Below, in pieces: positions 22,030 through 34,204 of a stretch of 64,000 nucleotides of DNA (position 1 is the stretch's first letter; every line of letters starts with the position of its first letter). This DNA is from Cheiracanthium punctorium (lineage: Eukaryota; Arthropoda; Arachnida; Araneae; Cheiracanthiidae): positions 992,001 through 1,056,000 of the forward strand of contig JAWZYV010015836.1 in NCBI GenBank assembly GCA_038373885.1, written 5' to 3'. The notes beneath the pieces are model-generated. The model searched no databases. It was not told the DNA's origin and saw nothing but the letters and a program-made list of their open reading frames with translations. The position numbers were made by a program, and so were the translations under genes.

Positions 22030-22326
22030 TTCAACCAACTCAAATTCTTGATGCTGAATTTGAACGTCCTCAATATGGACGGATATATTTCTGAAGTAAT
22101 GAAGACGCTGTTAGTGAATGCATCGCCCAAGGTCTTCGCTGATACCCTCGCTGATCTGCTACAGAAGGAAAGGAGGCACCTTACGTTAAACTACTTTTTG
22201 CTCAACTCTGATGGCACCGACCATCGAATATTTAGCATCCCTCTTCAAAACAAAGTGTATGCCATTGTAACATTGAATGCCGACCAAAGCTTACCTGATA
22301 ATGTATGGGTGATCCGTCAGCTTTGA
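22030..22326 (+). CDS. Candidate terminal exon, unidentified protein
   Basis: A strong pyrimidine tract (AATTTTTTTTTTATAAACTC) and CTGACAG ending at 22029 precede an open frame of 98 codons in phase 0. It starts FNQLKFLMLNLNVLNMDGYI and stops at TGA 22324-22326. The sequence is complex and balanced (for example DTLADLLQKERRHLTLNYFL and ending DNVWVIRQL), and unlike the surrounding low-complexity frames. An AATAAA lies about 250 nt downstream near 22575. An internal ATG at 22051 or 22078 could start a shorter product. It looks like the C-terminal end of a soluble protein with an alpha/beta finish. I could not assign a family. Confidence 0.5.
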   Translation, partial: FNQLKFLMLNLNVLNMDGYISEVMKTLLVNASPKVFADTLADLLQKERRHLTLNYFLLNSDGTDHRIFSIPLQNKVYAIVTLNADQSLPDNVWVIRQL

Positions 22327-22869
22327 AAATCTTTGACAACCATGAAGATTATTGATACGTGCCAAGGCATTTACGTATTCATTATTTTACACTTAAGGAG
22401 CCTTTAGATTCTGAGCATGGCTCGGTAACCAGGTACTAGACTATTAATTGTGATGAAATATGAATCAGTATTTCTAAAAAAACAAGAAATAGATAAGTAA
22501 AGAGAAAACAGAAACACAAAAACACAATAGAACAATTTAAAAATACAAGACCAGAAATACAAAGAACGTGAATATATAAATAAATGAAGGATTTGTGAAA
22601 TTACTATCATTTATGGAAATGCTGTTTCGGCGTTTGGACCGACGATGAGGCTAAGGGAGCTTTTAATGATCAAACCACCAACTCCGACAATAAATGACGT
22701 ACAACTAGCTATTAAACCAAATGAAAAGAATACCTCCACCCAAATCTGATTACATCTAAAACAACATCAAACAGCTCACTTACATTTCTTTATAAACTGT
22801 CTATTTTTCATTTGACTGCCGCTTATAAAAATATAGTTTGTGTGTTTTATTTATTTATTTATTTATTGG
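22327..22869. other. Likely 3' UTR/flank of the preceding exon; (TTTA)n at its end
   Basis: AT-rich, with AATAAA near 22575 and a TTTA microsatellite at 22845-22866. No other feature seen. Confidence 0.4.
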
Positions 22870-23105
22870 GTTGTTGTTGTTGTGTGTGATTATGGCAACG
22901 CTACACTAGGGCGATCTGCCATGGGGGTGGGGTGCCTTGGTATCAGGACTTTCTAAGGTGTTCTATTCACGTTACATCTGGAGAAAACCTACCAAAACTC
23001 CAGATCGTCAGATCGACAGCCGCGCGATGGGACTCGAACCCGGGACCTGCACACGTCGGCCACCTACCATTTTCAGTGGCATAACCACTGTGCCATGGTG
23101 AGGCT
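22870..23105 (-). repeat. tRNA-derived SINE, second type
   Basis: On the minus strand it starts GCCTCACCATGGCACAGTGG (A-box-like GGCACAGTGGTTATGCC) and has a clear B box GGTTCGAGTCCC near 23035, followed by an unrelated body (ATCTGGAG, AACACCTTAGAAAGTCC) and a CA-rich end near 22880. The head is tRNA-like, but the body differs from the family at 5621. Confidence 0.7.
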
Positions 23106-23865
23106 TTATTTATTGGGATTGGAAAATGGATAAAGGTAAGTAAGTGAGTAATCAAGACTATAAGGAAGAATGTTTTAAATAATTTCACAATATCAGGTAT
23201 TCAAGACATTTTTGTGTGTTACTAGTTTTATAGTAAACTGCGATAGATTTTATGATGATTTCCTAAAGGTAATATACATTCAGCCTTCATAATATTAATT
23301 ACTCATCGTACGATTTCATGAATTCTCCAGACCATTCGTTCACTCTGCTTCACATTTTCATTGAATGCTCAGCACAAATGCACTATCTTTTCTGAATTTC
23401 AAAAGATCTATGATGAGTTATCGCAGCCATCTTTCAGCAAGGAAATAAGCATTGCGTGAATGTCCAGAGAAATAAAAGTATTATTTTTCCTATATACTCG
23501 TACATCCGAAATGCCGTTATTCTATTATAGCTGAGACTCAATAAATCGATGATTGGAATCTTCCGATGAAAAGCCGATATTCCACTCATATCATTTTAAA
23601 TTTGGAAGCAATTAGAAGAAGGAAAAAAGTTATTTAACTATGTCTTAGCGTATTACTTCAATCGTAATGACACTAACAGGTGTAAGCACCTGTAGTCAAG
23701 GAGTCGCGTTGAAAAAAAAACAAAAAAAAAAACATAGGGAAGATAGAATCAGGAAAGAGAGAGAAAGGGATTTCATACTTGAAAAGCATTGTTTCCCCTA
23801 ACGGCAGCTACTTGCCGCTTATAGTCATTCGCCGGCTACCAAGGAAGGGATTACAGGTCTCTTAA

Positions 23866-24008
23866 ATATGGAGGCACCTAATAGGTGGGCCGGCATTGTC
23901 TCCTATGAAGGGACGGACGAAATTACACAGAAGCCCGTGCGGCAATCGAACCCGAACCCCTGGTGCAGTGGAATGGGTCTTAAACCACTACAAATCTCGG
24001 ACGGCACA
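23866..24008 (-). repeat. tRNA-derived SINE, family 1
   Basis: On the minus strand: tRNA-like head with GGTTCGATTGCC near 23950, then AATTTCGTCCGTCCCTTCAT and a CCTATTAGGTGCCTCCAT end near 23868. Best preserved of the four copies of this family in the window. Confidence 0.75.
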
Positions 24009-25124
24009 TGTGTGACTAATTTCTCTTTTAAGATATTAATCTTCAATATTTTGGCATCTTTTTAAAAACTATTTTACATATTTTCAGTGCTTCAGGAATA
24101 AATTTTCTTTTTTTCTGAATTTGCATTTTATTCCATTTATTTCATAAGTTCATTCCCAGTTACGTACATAACCGGATGAATACCTAAAAAATAGTTCAGC
24201 ATTTTTTATGTTTATTGTCATTTCTTATTAAAGCAAGCAAAATATAATTCCAAAAACATTTTTTACGAACGTTGTAATGAAACTTACGTGCAATATACAG
24301 TTACTAAAATAACATTAGAAACTGACATTTAATTGTTATTTTCCTTATTTCAAAGTGTGTGGAAACAATTCTACAAACACCTGCATTGCCTTAAATCAAG
24401 CACATCGATAACTTCCAAAAGCTTTTGTGATAAAAATTTATAGCTTTTCACCGAGCAGAACAAATCGTAAAATAACTCCGTCTGTTCCAGAAGGGTAGAA
24501 GTAATATCATTTGTCATTTTTTCACCTCTTTCTCCAGTGCAAAAATTAAAATGCAGAATTAGAAGCTTTAGATTAGTTTACAGTAGAGCTAAGAATTACG
24601 ATGAAGTTTGCATAAGCATAAACTTTTCCATTTATTTTCAGGATGTTTTGAAATATTTCGTTTCACTGCATGACTAAACATTGGCGTTTATGCTTAGGCA
24701 GCGTTTCTGTGTTTATTTTCTGGAAAATGAAACGTTTTAAATGTGCTCAAAAGCTTCTCTTAACGTTTGTAAACGGACACGCACTTATTTATGCAAAGTA
24801 AGATAGAATTAAATTTCGAAATAATTCTGTTTGAAATTGAATGCAGTGAAGGCCATAAAGAACTTGCTTTTTGAATTTATAAAAATGTAATTTTTGTAAC
24901 ATATTTCTAGCTTAAGTATTCTTAGCTTTTGCGATTTTAAGATAAGCACATAGTATGTGCAGCGTTTCTAAGCTATAGCTATCAACACTTTTGTCCAAGA
25001 TCAAAGTTACAAGTCATAATTTATTGCAGTTCAGGATTAAAATAAATAACACTGAGTCGGATTTTTCCCTATTAAAAATGTATTTTAAAGTTCCAAGGAG
25101 TTAATCTTCCGCTTGTTTGAAATA
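24009..25124. other. Non-coding stretch, nothing recognised
   Basis: AT-rich sequence with no open frame of interest. Confidence 0.5.
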
Positions 25125-26533
25125 CACTGCTGGCCATCGTAAATGCAACACCCTGAAGGAAGCATGCAAATAATATGAAATTTACAACATGCATTAGCTG
25201 AGGTGAGATATGCAAATGATTAGAATTTCAGCGCAGACGCACATCAAGCGCGCCTGTGGCGCCACCTCAAAGCGCTATTTAAGGCTTGGAGATTTCGACG
25301 GTTTCAAGTACAGCAATTGTGTTTTTCTTGCTTTTTTTTCAAAAAAACGATAAATTATGCCTCGTAGGAAACAACGATCATCTTTTGATCAAGTATCCGA
25401 GTTTGACAGAGGAAGGATAGTGGCATACCGAGATTGTGGGTTATCTTTCAGGGAAATCGGTCGTCGTATTGGACGAAACCAAACAACTGTGATGCGGATA
25501 TGTGATCGTTGGGTGCAGGAGGGTACGACGGACAGACGTGATCGACCGCATCGACCTCAGTGCACCACGTCACGTGATGACAGGCAGATTGTACGCATAG
25601 CAGTGACGGACCGCTCAGTCACATCACGAACCATATCACAGCAGATTCAGTCTGTAACGCATCATCCAGTGTCTGCGCGTACCATTCGACGTCGTTTACA
25701 GCAGAATGGTCTGTCCGCAAGACGTCCGTTGCTTTGTCTACCTCTGACGCGGAACCACAGACGTCTCCGCCGCCAATGGTGCGATGAAAGAAGGATGTGG
25801 ACGACAGAATGGAATGAAATTCTCTTTACTGACGAGTCACGCTTCTGTATGCAACACCACGACGGTCGGATTCGAGTCTGGAGACACCGTGGAGAGAGGA
25901 TGCTGAACAGCTGCATTATGCACCGTCACACTGGTCATGCACCGGGTATTATGGTATGGGGCGGTATCGGATATCTCTCTCGCACTCCTCTAGTACGCAT
26001 TGCCGGTACTTTAACCAGCCAGCGCTACATCTCCGAGGTGTTGGAGCCAGTTGTCCTTTCTTACCTTCAGGGCTTGCCAACAGCCATATTTCAGCAGGAA
26101 AATGCACGGCCACACGTGGCACGCATTGTCCAAGGGTTCTTCGTCAATCACCAGATTGAATTGCTTCCCTGGCCGGCGCGCTCTCCGGATCTTTCGCCGA
26201 TAGAAAACATGTGGTCCATGGTTGCTCAACGACTGACCCAGAGTTCATCCCCAGCTGTCACACCAGATCAACTTTGGCAACGTGTGGAAGCTGCTTGGTC
26301 TGCTGTACCCCAAGAACACATTCAAAGTCTCTTTGAATCAATGCCGAGGCGTGTGGCAGCTGTGATCTCCAACAACGGCGGCTACTCTGGGTACTGATTT
26401 TGGCAGGAACCACGCTTCATAGAATGCTGTAAATTTAATCATTTGTTACTTGGTCAACATGTTATCTACACAATAAATTTTGTTGTGATATCTCTTGTTT
26501 TTCTTGGTGTTGCAATTTGGGTGGCCAGCAGTG
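25125..26533 (+). mobile_element. Complete Tc1-like DNA transposon, 1409 bp
   Basis: Terminal inverted repeats start CACTGCTGGCCA at 25125 and end TGGCCAGCAGTG at 26533. They match for 12 bp perfectly, then to about 28 bp with four mismatches (both sides share TGCAACACC). The element is flanked by the dinucleotide TA (25123-25124 and 26534-26535), the Tc1/mariner target duplication. It carries one intact transposase frame. A TATTTAAGG box lies near 25276, about 80 bp ahead of the start codon, and AATAAA near 26472 could serve as its polyadenylation signal. Confidence 0.97.
25357..26397 (+). CDS. Tc1-like transposase, full length, second catalytic residue altered
   Basis: A DNA transposase of the IS630/Tc1/mariner superfamily that would cut and rejoin its own element at TA sites in the nucleus. 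The 346 residues are the usual Tc1 length. Residues about 13-52 form the first helix-turn-helix (LSFREIGRRIGRNQTTVMRI) and about 73-120 the second (SARTIRRRLQQNGL); together they are the paired-like DNA-binding part. The catalytic core follows: D159 in LFTDESRF, MVWGGIG, then IFQQENARPH where the family has QQDNARPH, and E283 in SPDLSPIENMW. E248 and E283 are 34 residues apart, as expected for DD34E, so the alignment is secure. GAA at 26098-26100 replaces the usual Asp codon. Activity is probably reduced or lost. No frameshift or stop is present. Confidence 0.97.
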   Translation: MPRRKQRSSFDQVSEFDRGRIVAYRDCGLSFREIGRRIGRNQTTVMRICDRWVQEGTTDRRDRPHRPQCTTSRDDRQIVRIAVTDRSVTSRTISQQIQSVTHHPVSARTIRRRLQQNGLSARRPLLCLPLTRNHRRLRRQWCDERRMWTTEWNEILFTDESRFCMQHHDGRIRVWRHRGERMLNSCIMHRHTGHAPGIMVWGGIGYLSRTPLVRIAGTLTSQRYISEVLEPVVLSYLQGLPTAIFQQENARPHVARIVQGFFVNHQIELLPWPARSPDLSPIENMWSMVAQRLTQSSSPAVTPDQLWQRVEAAWSAVPQEHIQSLFESMPRRVAAVISNNGGYSGY

Positions 26534-26535
26534 TA

Positions 26536-28584
26536 TATGTTACTTTTATTTTGAAATTGGTAAGTTTCTGTAAATCATAAATTTTTCTGTCCAAGAAAAC
26601 TGATTATTACCTTTGTTTTCGTTTGTTTAATTTAGCATTGTGTAGAAACATAGATCTTACGACTCTAATAACTAAAATTTTATAAATAAGAGTAAAAGCT
26701 GCTATTCTGTGAAGACAATGCAAGTCATTCTTTGAGTTTAAAACTTTTTGAACGTCCCGGATTCTTTCGACATTCGTAAGAGGTAGCAGCATCTGATAAG
26801 GGCAAAATATATAGTTCTTATCTGGAGATTTTGTAATTAGGTAAATTAGATGGAATACATGCAAAAGAAATGAAATGGACACTGATAATATTGTAAATAA
26901 ATGCTTATGTTACAATGGAAAATGAAATTGATTACACTTACCGGAATTTATACACCATGCGTTTAAAATTTCATTAGTAAGTTATATGCAAATAATACTT
27001 GACAGAAAGAAAAAATTACAATATAATCAAGATTGTTTGATCATGAAATATGGTTATAGATAGGTATACATAAATCATTTAAGGGACTAACATTTTGCTG
27101 AGACAAGCAAATAAATTTATAAACGAAACATACTAAATATTTATTTCTTTATTTTCCATTTCTATTTCTTAGTGTAGAAATATCCATTCGGTCCGAAGAA
27201 AGAGTACTTCATTTAGTTGTTCATATATTGTTGCAAAAGTGACGCTTAGTGAGTCCTATTTTATCTCCGAACAGGGTTTTTTTATGCGCATTTTTATTTT
27301 TTCAGCAATTTTCATTTCTATTTTTCTGTGTCTTCTTCTTTATTTCCTTGAACTGCGAATCTTTAAGTTCAATCGAAATTTAAACTTTCTATTGAAAATG
27401 TATTAATAATTAAGCAGTACAGATATATGTCGTCGTAATGAACTTAGCTTTTAAGAATATTTCAGATTAACGAATAAAGTATATATACGACAAGAAAACT
27501 GTCGACTGCCGCTTTAATGAAATTTCAATATAACATTTTTTCCAATGTGTTGCAGATTGTCGTCAATTTTCTTTTAAAATACTTTATACTTAGATTCTGT
27601 TGTATAAATATACTATAATTATTTTAATTATTAATAATGGCCTACGGCATTTCTAAAGCTTTAAAAAATTATGATTAGATGATATTATTTATCTCTTTTT
27701 TACTGCTTCCATTTGTCATTTAAGTCTGCTTGCTCAAAGTGATTCTGTGAACAGTTAATTATATATAGAGGAAGGTGGCCCGAAATGATTCGGCTGGCAA
27801 AACGAGACACATATGTTTTATTAAATGCAGGTAAATCTATCTACTGGGTAACGCATAAACTAGTTGTGCCAAGTGAACAATAAGCAATGGCGATATTTAA
27901 GCGATCGGTGTATTGCGTGTCTCAGTAAAATTCTTCCAAAAACTGGGTTTTATCATATTTCTTATAAGTTAAGCACTAACTTTCCAATTTATTTAGAAAT
28001 GCAGTCTTTAATGTGCAGAAATATGACTTTGTTTACTGAATAGAGAAGGTTTCTTTAGATGTGAATTAGACTCGTTTGTTACATTTCTCGGTAATATGAC
28101 CTAAAGTGGGCAGCCTTACTGTCGGATAAAGTGATCCATCGACTGAAGAAACTGCAGTACCGGGTCCTAGTCTTCTAGGCAACCCTTCAGTCTTTCTCAA
28201 AATACTTGATTCCGAAAAATGTTCTCTAAATACGATTTAAAAAATAATAAAAAGAAAGAAAAACTGCCTCATCAATTCTTCGAAAAGAAAAATCTTCCAA
28301 AAATGGAAGAAATAAGCATTGTTAAAAAAATATTGGCTGCGTAAAGGAGTTACCACATTTGACATCGAATAACCCTTTTGACAGCAATGACTATCTACAT
28401 TCATTTAAAAGAGAACAGAAACTGATTATAGCTCGTAACTCATCAATTTTTGAGTTACAATTACTTTTCAAAAATAACGTGCAAAATATCAGGGCTCAAC
28501 ATTCTACTTTTAACAAGAACACTTTTTATTGCAAATTGAGGTAAAACAAAGCTATATATAATTTGTTTTTGCAAAAGAAATTTG
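26536..28584. other. 2-kb AT-rich stretch, no supported gene
   Basis: A strong donor-like CCG-GTAAGT exists on the minus strand at about 26944 with an ATG 17 bases before it, but there is no supporting acceptor or protein similarity. Nothing else recognised. Confidence 0.45.
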
Positions 28585-28660
28585 TCAGTCGGCTTAGTTG
28601 TCAATGCGCGATCTTTTGAACCAATCATTGTAAGTTCCAGTCCCGAATAGAACTTTATTT
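28585..28660 (+). repeat. Weak tRNA-like (SINE head) sequence
   Basis: GTCGGCTTAGTTGTCAATGC resembles a tRNA 5' half with A box, and AGTTCCAGTCCC near 28634 resembles a B box. The anticodon stem does not pair well, so it is a decayed SINE head at best and not a working tRNA. Confidence 0.35.
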
Positions 28661-29651
28661 TTCCCCTTTTCTTCTTGAAGTGTGTATTAATTTTGCTATA
28701 TAATGGTGCTTGAGGAAACACCGATAAAATGATGAATCTTAGTATCATATTTTTCAAAATACCAGCTGCAGCTAAACTGGCACCTGAATTTCGGTGAAAC
28801 ATTTAACTGTATTTTTAAGAGTGCAGTAGCCTAGAATTTCCACTGTTGTTAAGTATTTTTAAGTTTTAAAACATAAGTTAAAACTTCTTCATAATTTGAA
28901 TGTATGCAAATTATCGACACTGAAAATTCAAGTTCCCTGGTGCTTATTACTTTGACCCCACAGGATGGGTTTAGCGGAAGTGATTGATGATTATAGAACA
29001 GTACGGGGGTTGTGTTACCCAAGACAGAAGACACATGGAGTAGATGATATACTGTGAAAGAAATACACGTGGTCAGTTTAGATAAGGAAAAAGTCGCTCT
29101 TTACTTGCTATTTAAAAGATCCAACTAGCAGTATTTTCTATGAAATATAATGCTCACTGCAATATATATATATATATATTCCTAAAAATGTACATTTGTG
29201 TGGTATTTGTTAACATTACTATGATTAAATACAGCTGTAAATATGTGTGTAAATGTTCCAGATGTTAATAAAATGTTAATATTAATGTTCCAGATTAATA
29301 ATGTAGCAGCAATACTCTGCACCTCCCCTCTTATTCAAAGAGCTGTTATTTTCCATAAATTTCGTTTTAAAGGGATTTTTACAAATATTTAAGACTTGTA
29401 TAGTTTGATAAATAACAAATTCGACAGTAATCGATGCATATTTATGGTAGTTTTAGCATGTAAGGAGGAACGATATTACTTTCCTTCACTTAAAAAGATA
29501 TAATATAAAGTGATCATCTTTCGAAAGAAAAAGTTTGTGCATGGTTTTTAAAAATCTTTGATAATAATATTTCAAAAGAACTTTTTGGGAGCTAAAAATG
29601 TAGAAAGAGAAGAGCGTAATTTCTTTCAAAAGGAGAATTATATATATATGC

Positions 29652-29696
<45 letters not shown>

Positions 29697-30640
29697 AAAA
29701 AAATCAATATAGAAGGGAAAATGTGAAAGAAATTCAAAGGAAATAGCTCTAAAATGCGTGAGTTAAGAAAATCGTTTATTTAATTTTAAATTAACTAACG
29801 AATCCTACGCTTTCGGGAACAAAAGATATATACTTGAGTTCAAAATAAATTGCACATAAAATACACAATTATTCTAAAGTTTATAGTGTATATTGGTCCT
29901 GAAAACAATATAATGAACCGGAAAGAGGAAATAAATAAATCAGTGAGATACCAATTGAGTGCCTTTAAAGGTACATATTAGAATATCGTTCTCAACAAAT
30001 GGTTGAGTAAACTTAAGAATAGTACACATATACGGTGTTTGCAGATCAATAAAAATGAACGCTCTTGCAATTGCGGAAAATTGACTTCTTAATTGAATGC
30101 AAACATTCCAAAATATATTTGCAAAAGAACTGAACATTTAAAAGTGTACACACGTTTACAGTTCATGTTTTCGGAATTACAAAAATTTGATGTCTATTTT
30201 AGTGCATGAATAAATATCGTGAAAAGTAAAGGAAAAAATATGATGTATTCTGCCTGGATTTCAGAAAAAGGTTAGCTTTTATCGTAAATCACTATTAACT
30301 TTGTATAACATTCACTTAGAGTGTAGTGCTTTCTTTAAATTCTAGCATTTGAAAAATCATAAAAATGTAGCTTAATGATCAGTTATTGCTAGATATCGAT
30401 CTTCAGAAACAGTTGTCATTAGTTTGCGACCTTCTGCCGGCCTTCTTTCAAGAGCTTCATAGCTTTGAAATTGTTTCCATAACAGAGAGTGTCTGCCTTG
30501 AAATATTGAGATATCTGCATCCGTGATTGGCTGCCCTGCTTCGAAATGGCCGATGGGTAGTTACTTTACAGATTTTTCCACATGATACTCAGAAGCCCTA
30601 ACAAACCAATTTGAGTCTTTACCTACTAAAATTTAGAAAA
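28661..30640. other. AT-rich stretch with TA microsatellites
   Basis: Holds TA runs at 29162-29180 and 29656-29694. Several short frames (28849-29034, 29940-30137, minus) show no family resemblance. No gene called. Confidence 0.45.
29656..29694. repeat. (TA)n microsatellite
   Basis: About 19 TA units. Confidence 0.95.
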
Positions 30641-33600
30641 CGGTAAATTAATAGGCTTCCCAAACGTCTGGGTGCTGCTGCTCTCAAAAAATGGCAAGCA
30701 GCAATTGTCTTAGAGAAACCGGACCTGGTTTTAGCCCAGTACCTCCAAACTCAAAGTTCCATCTTCATATCTCTAATCATCTCCACTACTCAGCTAACCC
30801 TTGACTGTCAATGTCTTAACCTGCTCCTACACATTCTACAAAAACAATTGTCAGTGGTCAAAAACAGTGGTCATAGCTGGCCAGTCGTAACAAAACGGAT
30901 ATAGCAGCGGCAGCACTGATTCAGTACTGGCAGGTTCTTGAAGATCAAACTGACTCAGACCACCTCTATATCACTTTCACCCTGGATCCAACCCCTCATA
31001 TAAAAAGGCAGAGACGCTTCAAGACTGCGTTCAGGCTTCCAAGGAGGTTTCACCCTAAAAACCCATTTGGAGCACCTCCCTACAGAAGTTGGAAATAGCA
31101 AAGAAACTCCGCAACTCGAGGCTAAAATGGAAGAGCTATTCAGGGGTATACAAGAAGCTGCAAAGGAGAGCCTAAGGCTAAAAAATGCATTTGAAGCCGG
31201 CACAGTTGACCTGGTGGACAGAAACCCAGCACTCCCAATGACACCGACTAACAGCCTTGCAAAAAAAAGGGCCACACCGGAGACGGAAAATTTGTCAGCC
31301 TTCAAGATAGAAAAAGAGCAGACAGAAAGCATAAAAAACAGCTGCACCTTATAAGAAGAAAGGCTTGGAAACAATTCTGCACAGAACATCACAATACATA
31401 TGGAAGCTGTTTCAAAACAGCATTCGATAAAGTATTTACACGCCCAGAACTCCACATAAGCTGGCCATCCCATCTTTGAGCACGCACGGAAGCCCTGGAA
31501 TCCCTCACAAAACACCTCTTCAAAACAGATAGTACGGCAGAACAAATGGAAGCAGACACTTCAAACCTGGAAGCTCCGGAAAAGAAGTTCACAAGAACCG
31601 AAGTACTCCATACACTGAAAACCCTTAACCCCCAAAAAAGCACCAGAACCTGACCGCATTGACCTCCGAATGCTCCGAGCGCTACAAGTGCGCCTCCCCT
31701 GCCTCCTTCCCCTCTGGACCAACAACTGCTTGAAATTAGGCTACCTTCGAAAATGCTTATGCAGCGGAGAAGTAGTCTACTACTAAAAACAAGGAAAAGA
31801 TATAGCGCTCCCGTATTCCTATCACCCCAACTGCCTACTACCAACTCTAGGAAAACTCCTTGAAAAATTAACCAAAGAAAGTATTGAGCACTGCCTAGAA
31901 ACGAACGAGCTTATTTTATCTAAACAGTATGGATTCCGTGTCGGCCAATCGTGTGAAAAGGCCCTCCATGACCTCGTCAAACGACTAAAGTTCAATATCA
32001 GCCAAGGCGCATACACTGCCCTAATATCGCAAGATATCAAAGGTATTTTTGATAATGCAAGGTGAAACCTCAAGTTGGAACTCATCAAACTGCGATGTCC
32101 CAGCAGCTTATATCATCTGGTGGATCTATCTTAGTAACAGAAGTCTAGCAATAGACTGGGGAAGAGGATCCTCTGAGTGCCCAGTTTCTAAGGTGTGCCC
32201 ACAGGGCTTCTGCCTTGGTTCCATAATCTGGAACATCCTGGCAAACCCACTCCTTCAACTGAACCTACCAGAAGAGGCCACATTCAAGCCTACACAGATG
32301 ACCAAACCCTAGTAATCCCGGGACAACGCCACGGAGACCTCAAAAACAAAGCGTTCTCCATTCTTCAGCACAAACTGCAGACTGTGCACTTAGAAATTTC
32401 GCACAACAAGACCCAGGCTTTCACTCTTAATAAACCCAAGACTCTAAATAGAAAGACCATCATCAGACTAGGCAACAACATCATATGGCAACATAAGCTA
32501 ATTGAACAAAACTATTGAGTATGGTTCTGGACAAAAATATTTCCTGGGTGCCGCACATAAACCACCTCAAAGCAAACACACAGAAACATCAGATCCTGTA
32601 CAAAAGAGTACCAGCAAAAACTTGGGGTGAAATCACCAACACACACAAGCAATAGTATCAGTTCGTGACTTACAGCAGCCAGTACGCTTAGCCTGGGAAC
32701 TTGAAAAAAAAAAGCTCAGGGCAAACTTCTGTCCGCCCAGAGAATACCGTTATACTGGCAATCGCAAAAGCATACCGTACACTATGAACAGACGCCCTCT
32801 GCGCCATAGCAGGAGTGCCCCGTTTGAAGCTAGCCCTCAAAGCAGAGGCAATCAGATCACTGACTTGCCGGATAGTGCCAGAAGAAGACTACTCTCCCCA
32901 CTATCAGTTAACGGTAGTGCTCCCTCAAGCATAGCACAGTATGCAAAACACTGGTCTGACCATCCCTCTGTAGAGCCGTCTCCAGCAAGAATAAACACCT
33001 CCACAACCAAAACATTGTCCCTGAAAGGCATTTCAATCTATGCTGATGGATCCCGCACGCAGAACTCCAGCAGCAGACTTCCGCATCTGTAGCGATGAAA
33101 CAGAAATTCTTGCACAACAAGTCCGACTCCCCGACTATTGTTCAATTTTTCCACGCAGAGCTGCTGGTGCTTCAAAATTCCTTGGACTGGCTAAGCTTCT
33201 CCACACATGTGCACAACATATTAGTCACCATATATAGTGACAATCAATCGCCTTAATTGCAATGCAGGAACATCGCACCCGTGATCCTCAAGTGTTTGCA
33301 ATAAAGCAAAGCCTGGCGCAATTAAAGAACTTACACCTCCAGCATAATAAAGCACATGTGAGCGTTACTGGTAACGTACGTGCAGACTACATGGCAAAGG
33401 AGACAAAGGTGCTCCAAAACATTCACCCCACCCAGCACCGCACTCAAAAATGATGGCCATACTTAATGCTCATTTAAAGAAAGAATGACAGTTACATTGG
33501 AACTCCTGTTGTAAGTGCCGTCAAACCTTTGAGCTATTGCCCAAAGTCTCCTAGCACCAACTGCCACTCACCTGGGAAGTAACTAGCTTCCTTGCCGGCC

Positions 33601-33900
33601 TTGCCCGCATATCCACGCTGCTTCCACCAACACACTAAAAGAATATGCAACTGTGAAGCTGAGGACCACTTCTAGTACTACATCCTCGACTGTCAGCGAA
33701 CATCCTCTAATACCCTTAAAAGACCACCAACATTGCACACGTATGCTGGGTAAGGCAAGTCATCACCTCCAAGCCACTGCAAAACTAGGTAAATCAAAGT
33801 TTAGCAATGTTAGTGGAATTAGCCAAACACTACTAAGATTGTCACAGGTAAAATTCCCTACTCAACTCTGACTGTCCGCATTATTATAGCCCCATCCAGG
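30640..33900 (+). mobile_element. Decayed non-LTR retrotransposon (I/R1/Jockey-type ORF2 with RNase H)
   Basis: Plus-strand relics occur in the expected order for an endonuclease/reverse transcriptase/RNase H polyprotein. TDSDHLYITFTL (30950-30985) is the end of the AP endonuclease domain. RRKAWKQFCTEHH (about 31350) and a KSTRT-PDRIDLRM-type stretch (about 31620-31670) lie at the RT start. SKQYGFRVGQSCEKALHDLV (31918 on), CPQGFCLG (about 32200) and AYTDDQTLV (DD at 32297-32302) are RT motifs. SIYADGSRTQ (33033-33062) and HVSVTGNVRADYMAKE (about 33355-33402) are the start and end of RNase H, followed by a Cys-rich C-terminus (about 33648). Many stops and shifts make it inactive. The RT box reads YTDD instead of the usual F/YADD. 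The presence of RNase H favours the I/LOA/R1 group over Jockey proper. The exact 5' end is unclear. Confidence 0.9.
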
Positions 33901-34004
33901 AAATTAAGCACAAAAGCTTTGTACTTAAGGGACCACTATATACTTGTGCTACTGCGTGTGATAAGTCCAGTCGCGTTGCTTTGCAAGCTGCCTTTATTTT
34001 TATG

Positions 34005-34204
34005 TTTATTTAATCTTAAACAAACTCCACAGCTGTCCCAAAAGGCGTCAAGGTTGGCTCTGCTGGATAAGTATACAGTCCTCTAGCTTCAAAACGCTGT
34101 GTTGTGGCGGCCGTGGTAGCCCGTAGGCTCGGTCCAGAGGTATCATTAAAGACCACCGTGTAGGGTACATGCGTTGTAATTGCACTGTAAGTACGCTGTT
34201 CCAA
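34005..34204 (-). CDS. Weak candidate last exon with nearby polyadenylation signals
   Basis: On the minus strand a GC-richer open frame ends at TAA 34018-34016 and includes HVPYTVVFNDTSGPSLRA and ARGLYTYPAEPTLTPFG. Two AATAAA signals follow within 25 bases (34010-34005 and 33998-33993 on this strand). An AG at about 34192 (TACTTACAG) could be the acceptor. No family recognised. It borders the non-LTR relic, so it could instead be transposon sequence. Confidence 0.25.

Noticed and set aside
25662..25916. Open frame on the minus strand inside the Tc1 transposase, and similar ones at 25956-26229
   Set aside because: Shadows of the intact transposase frame.
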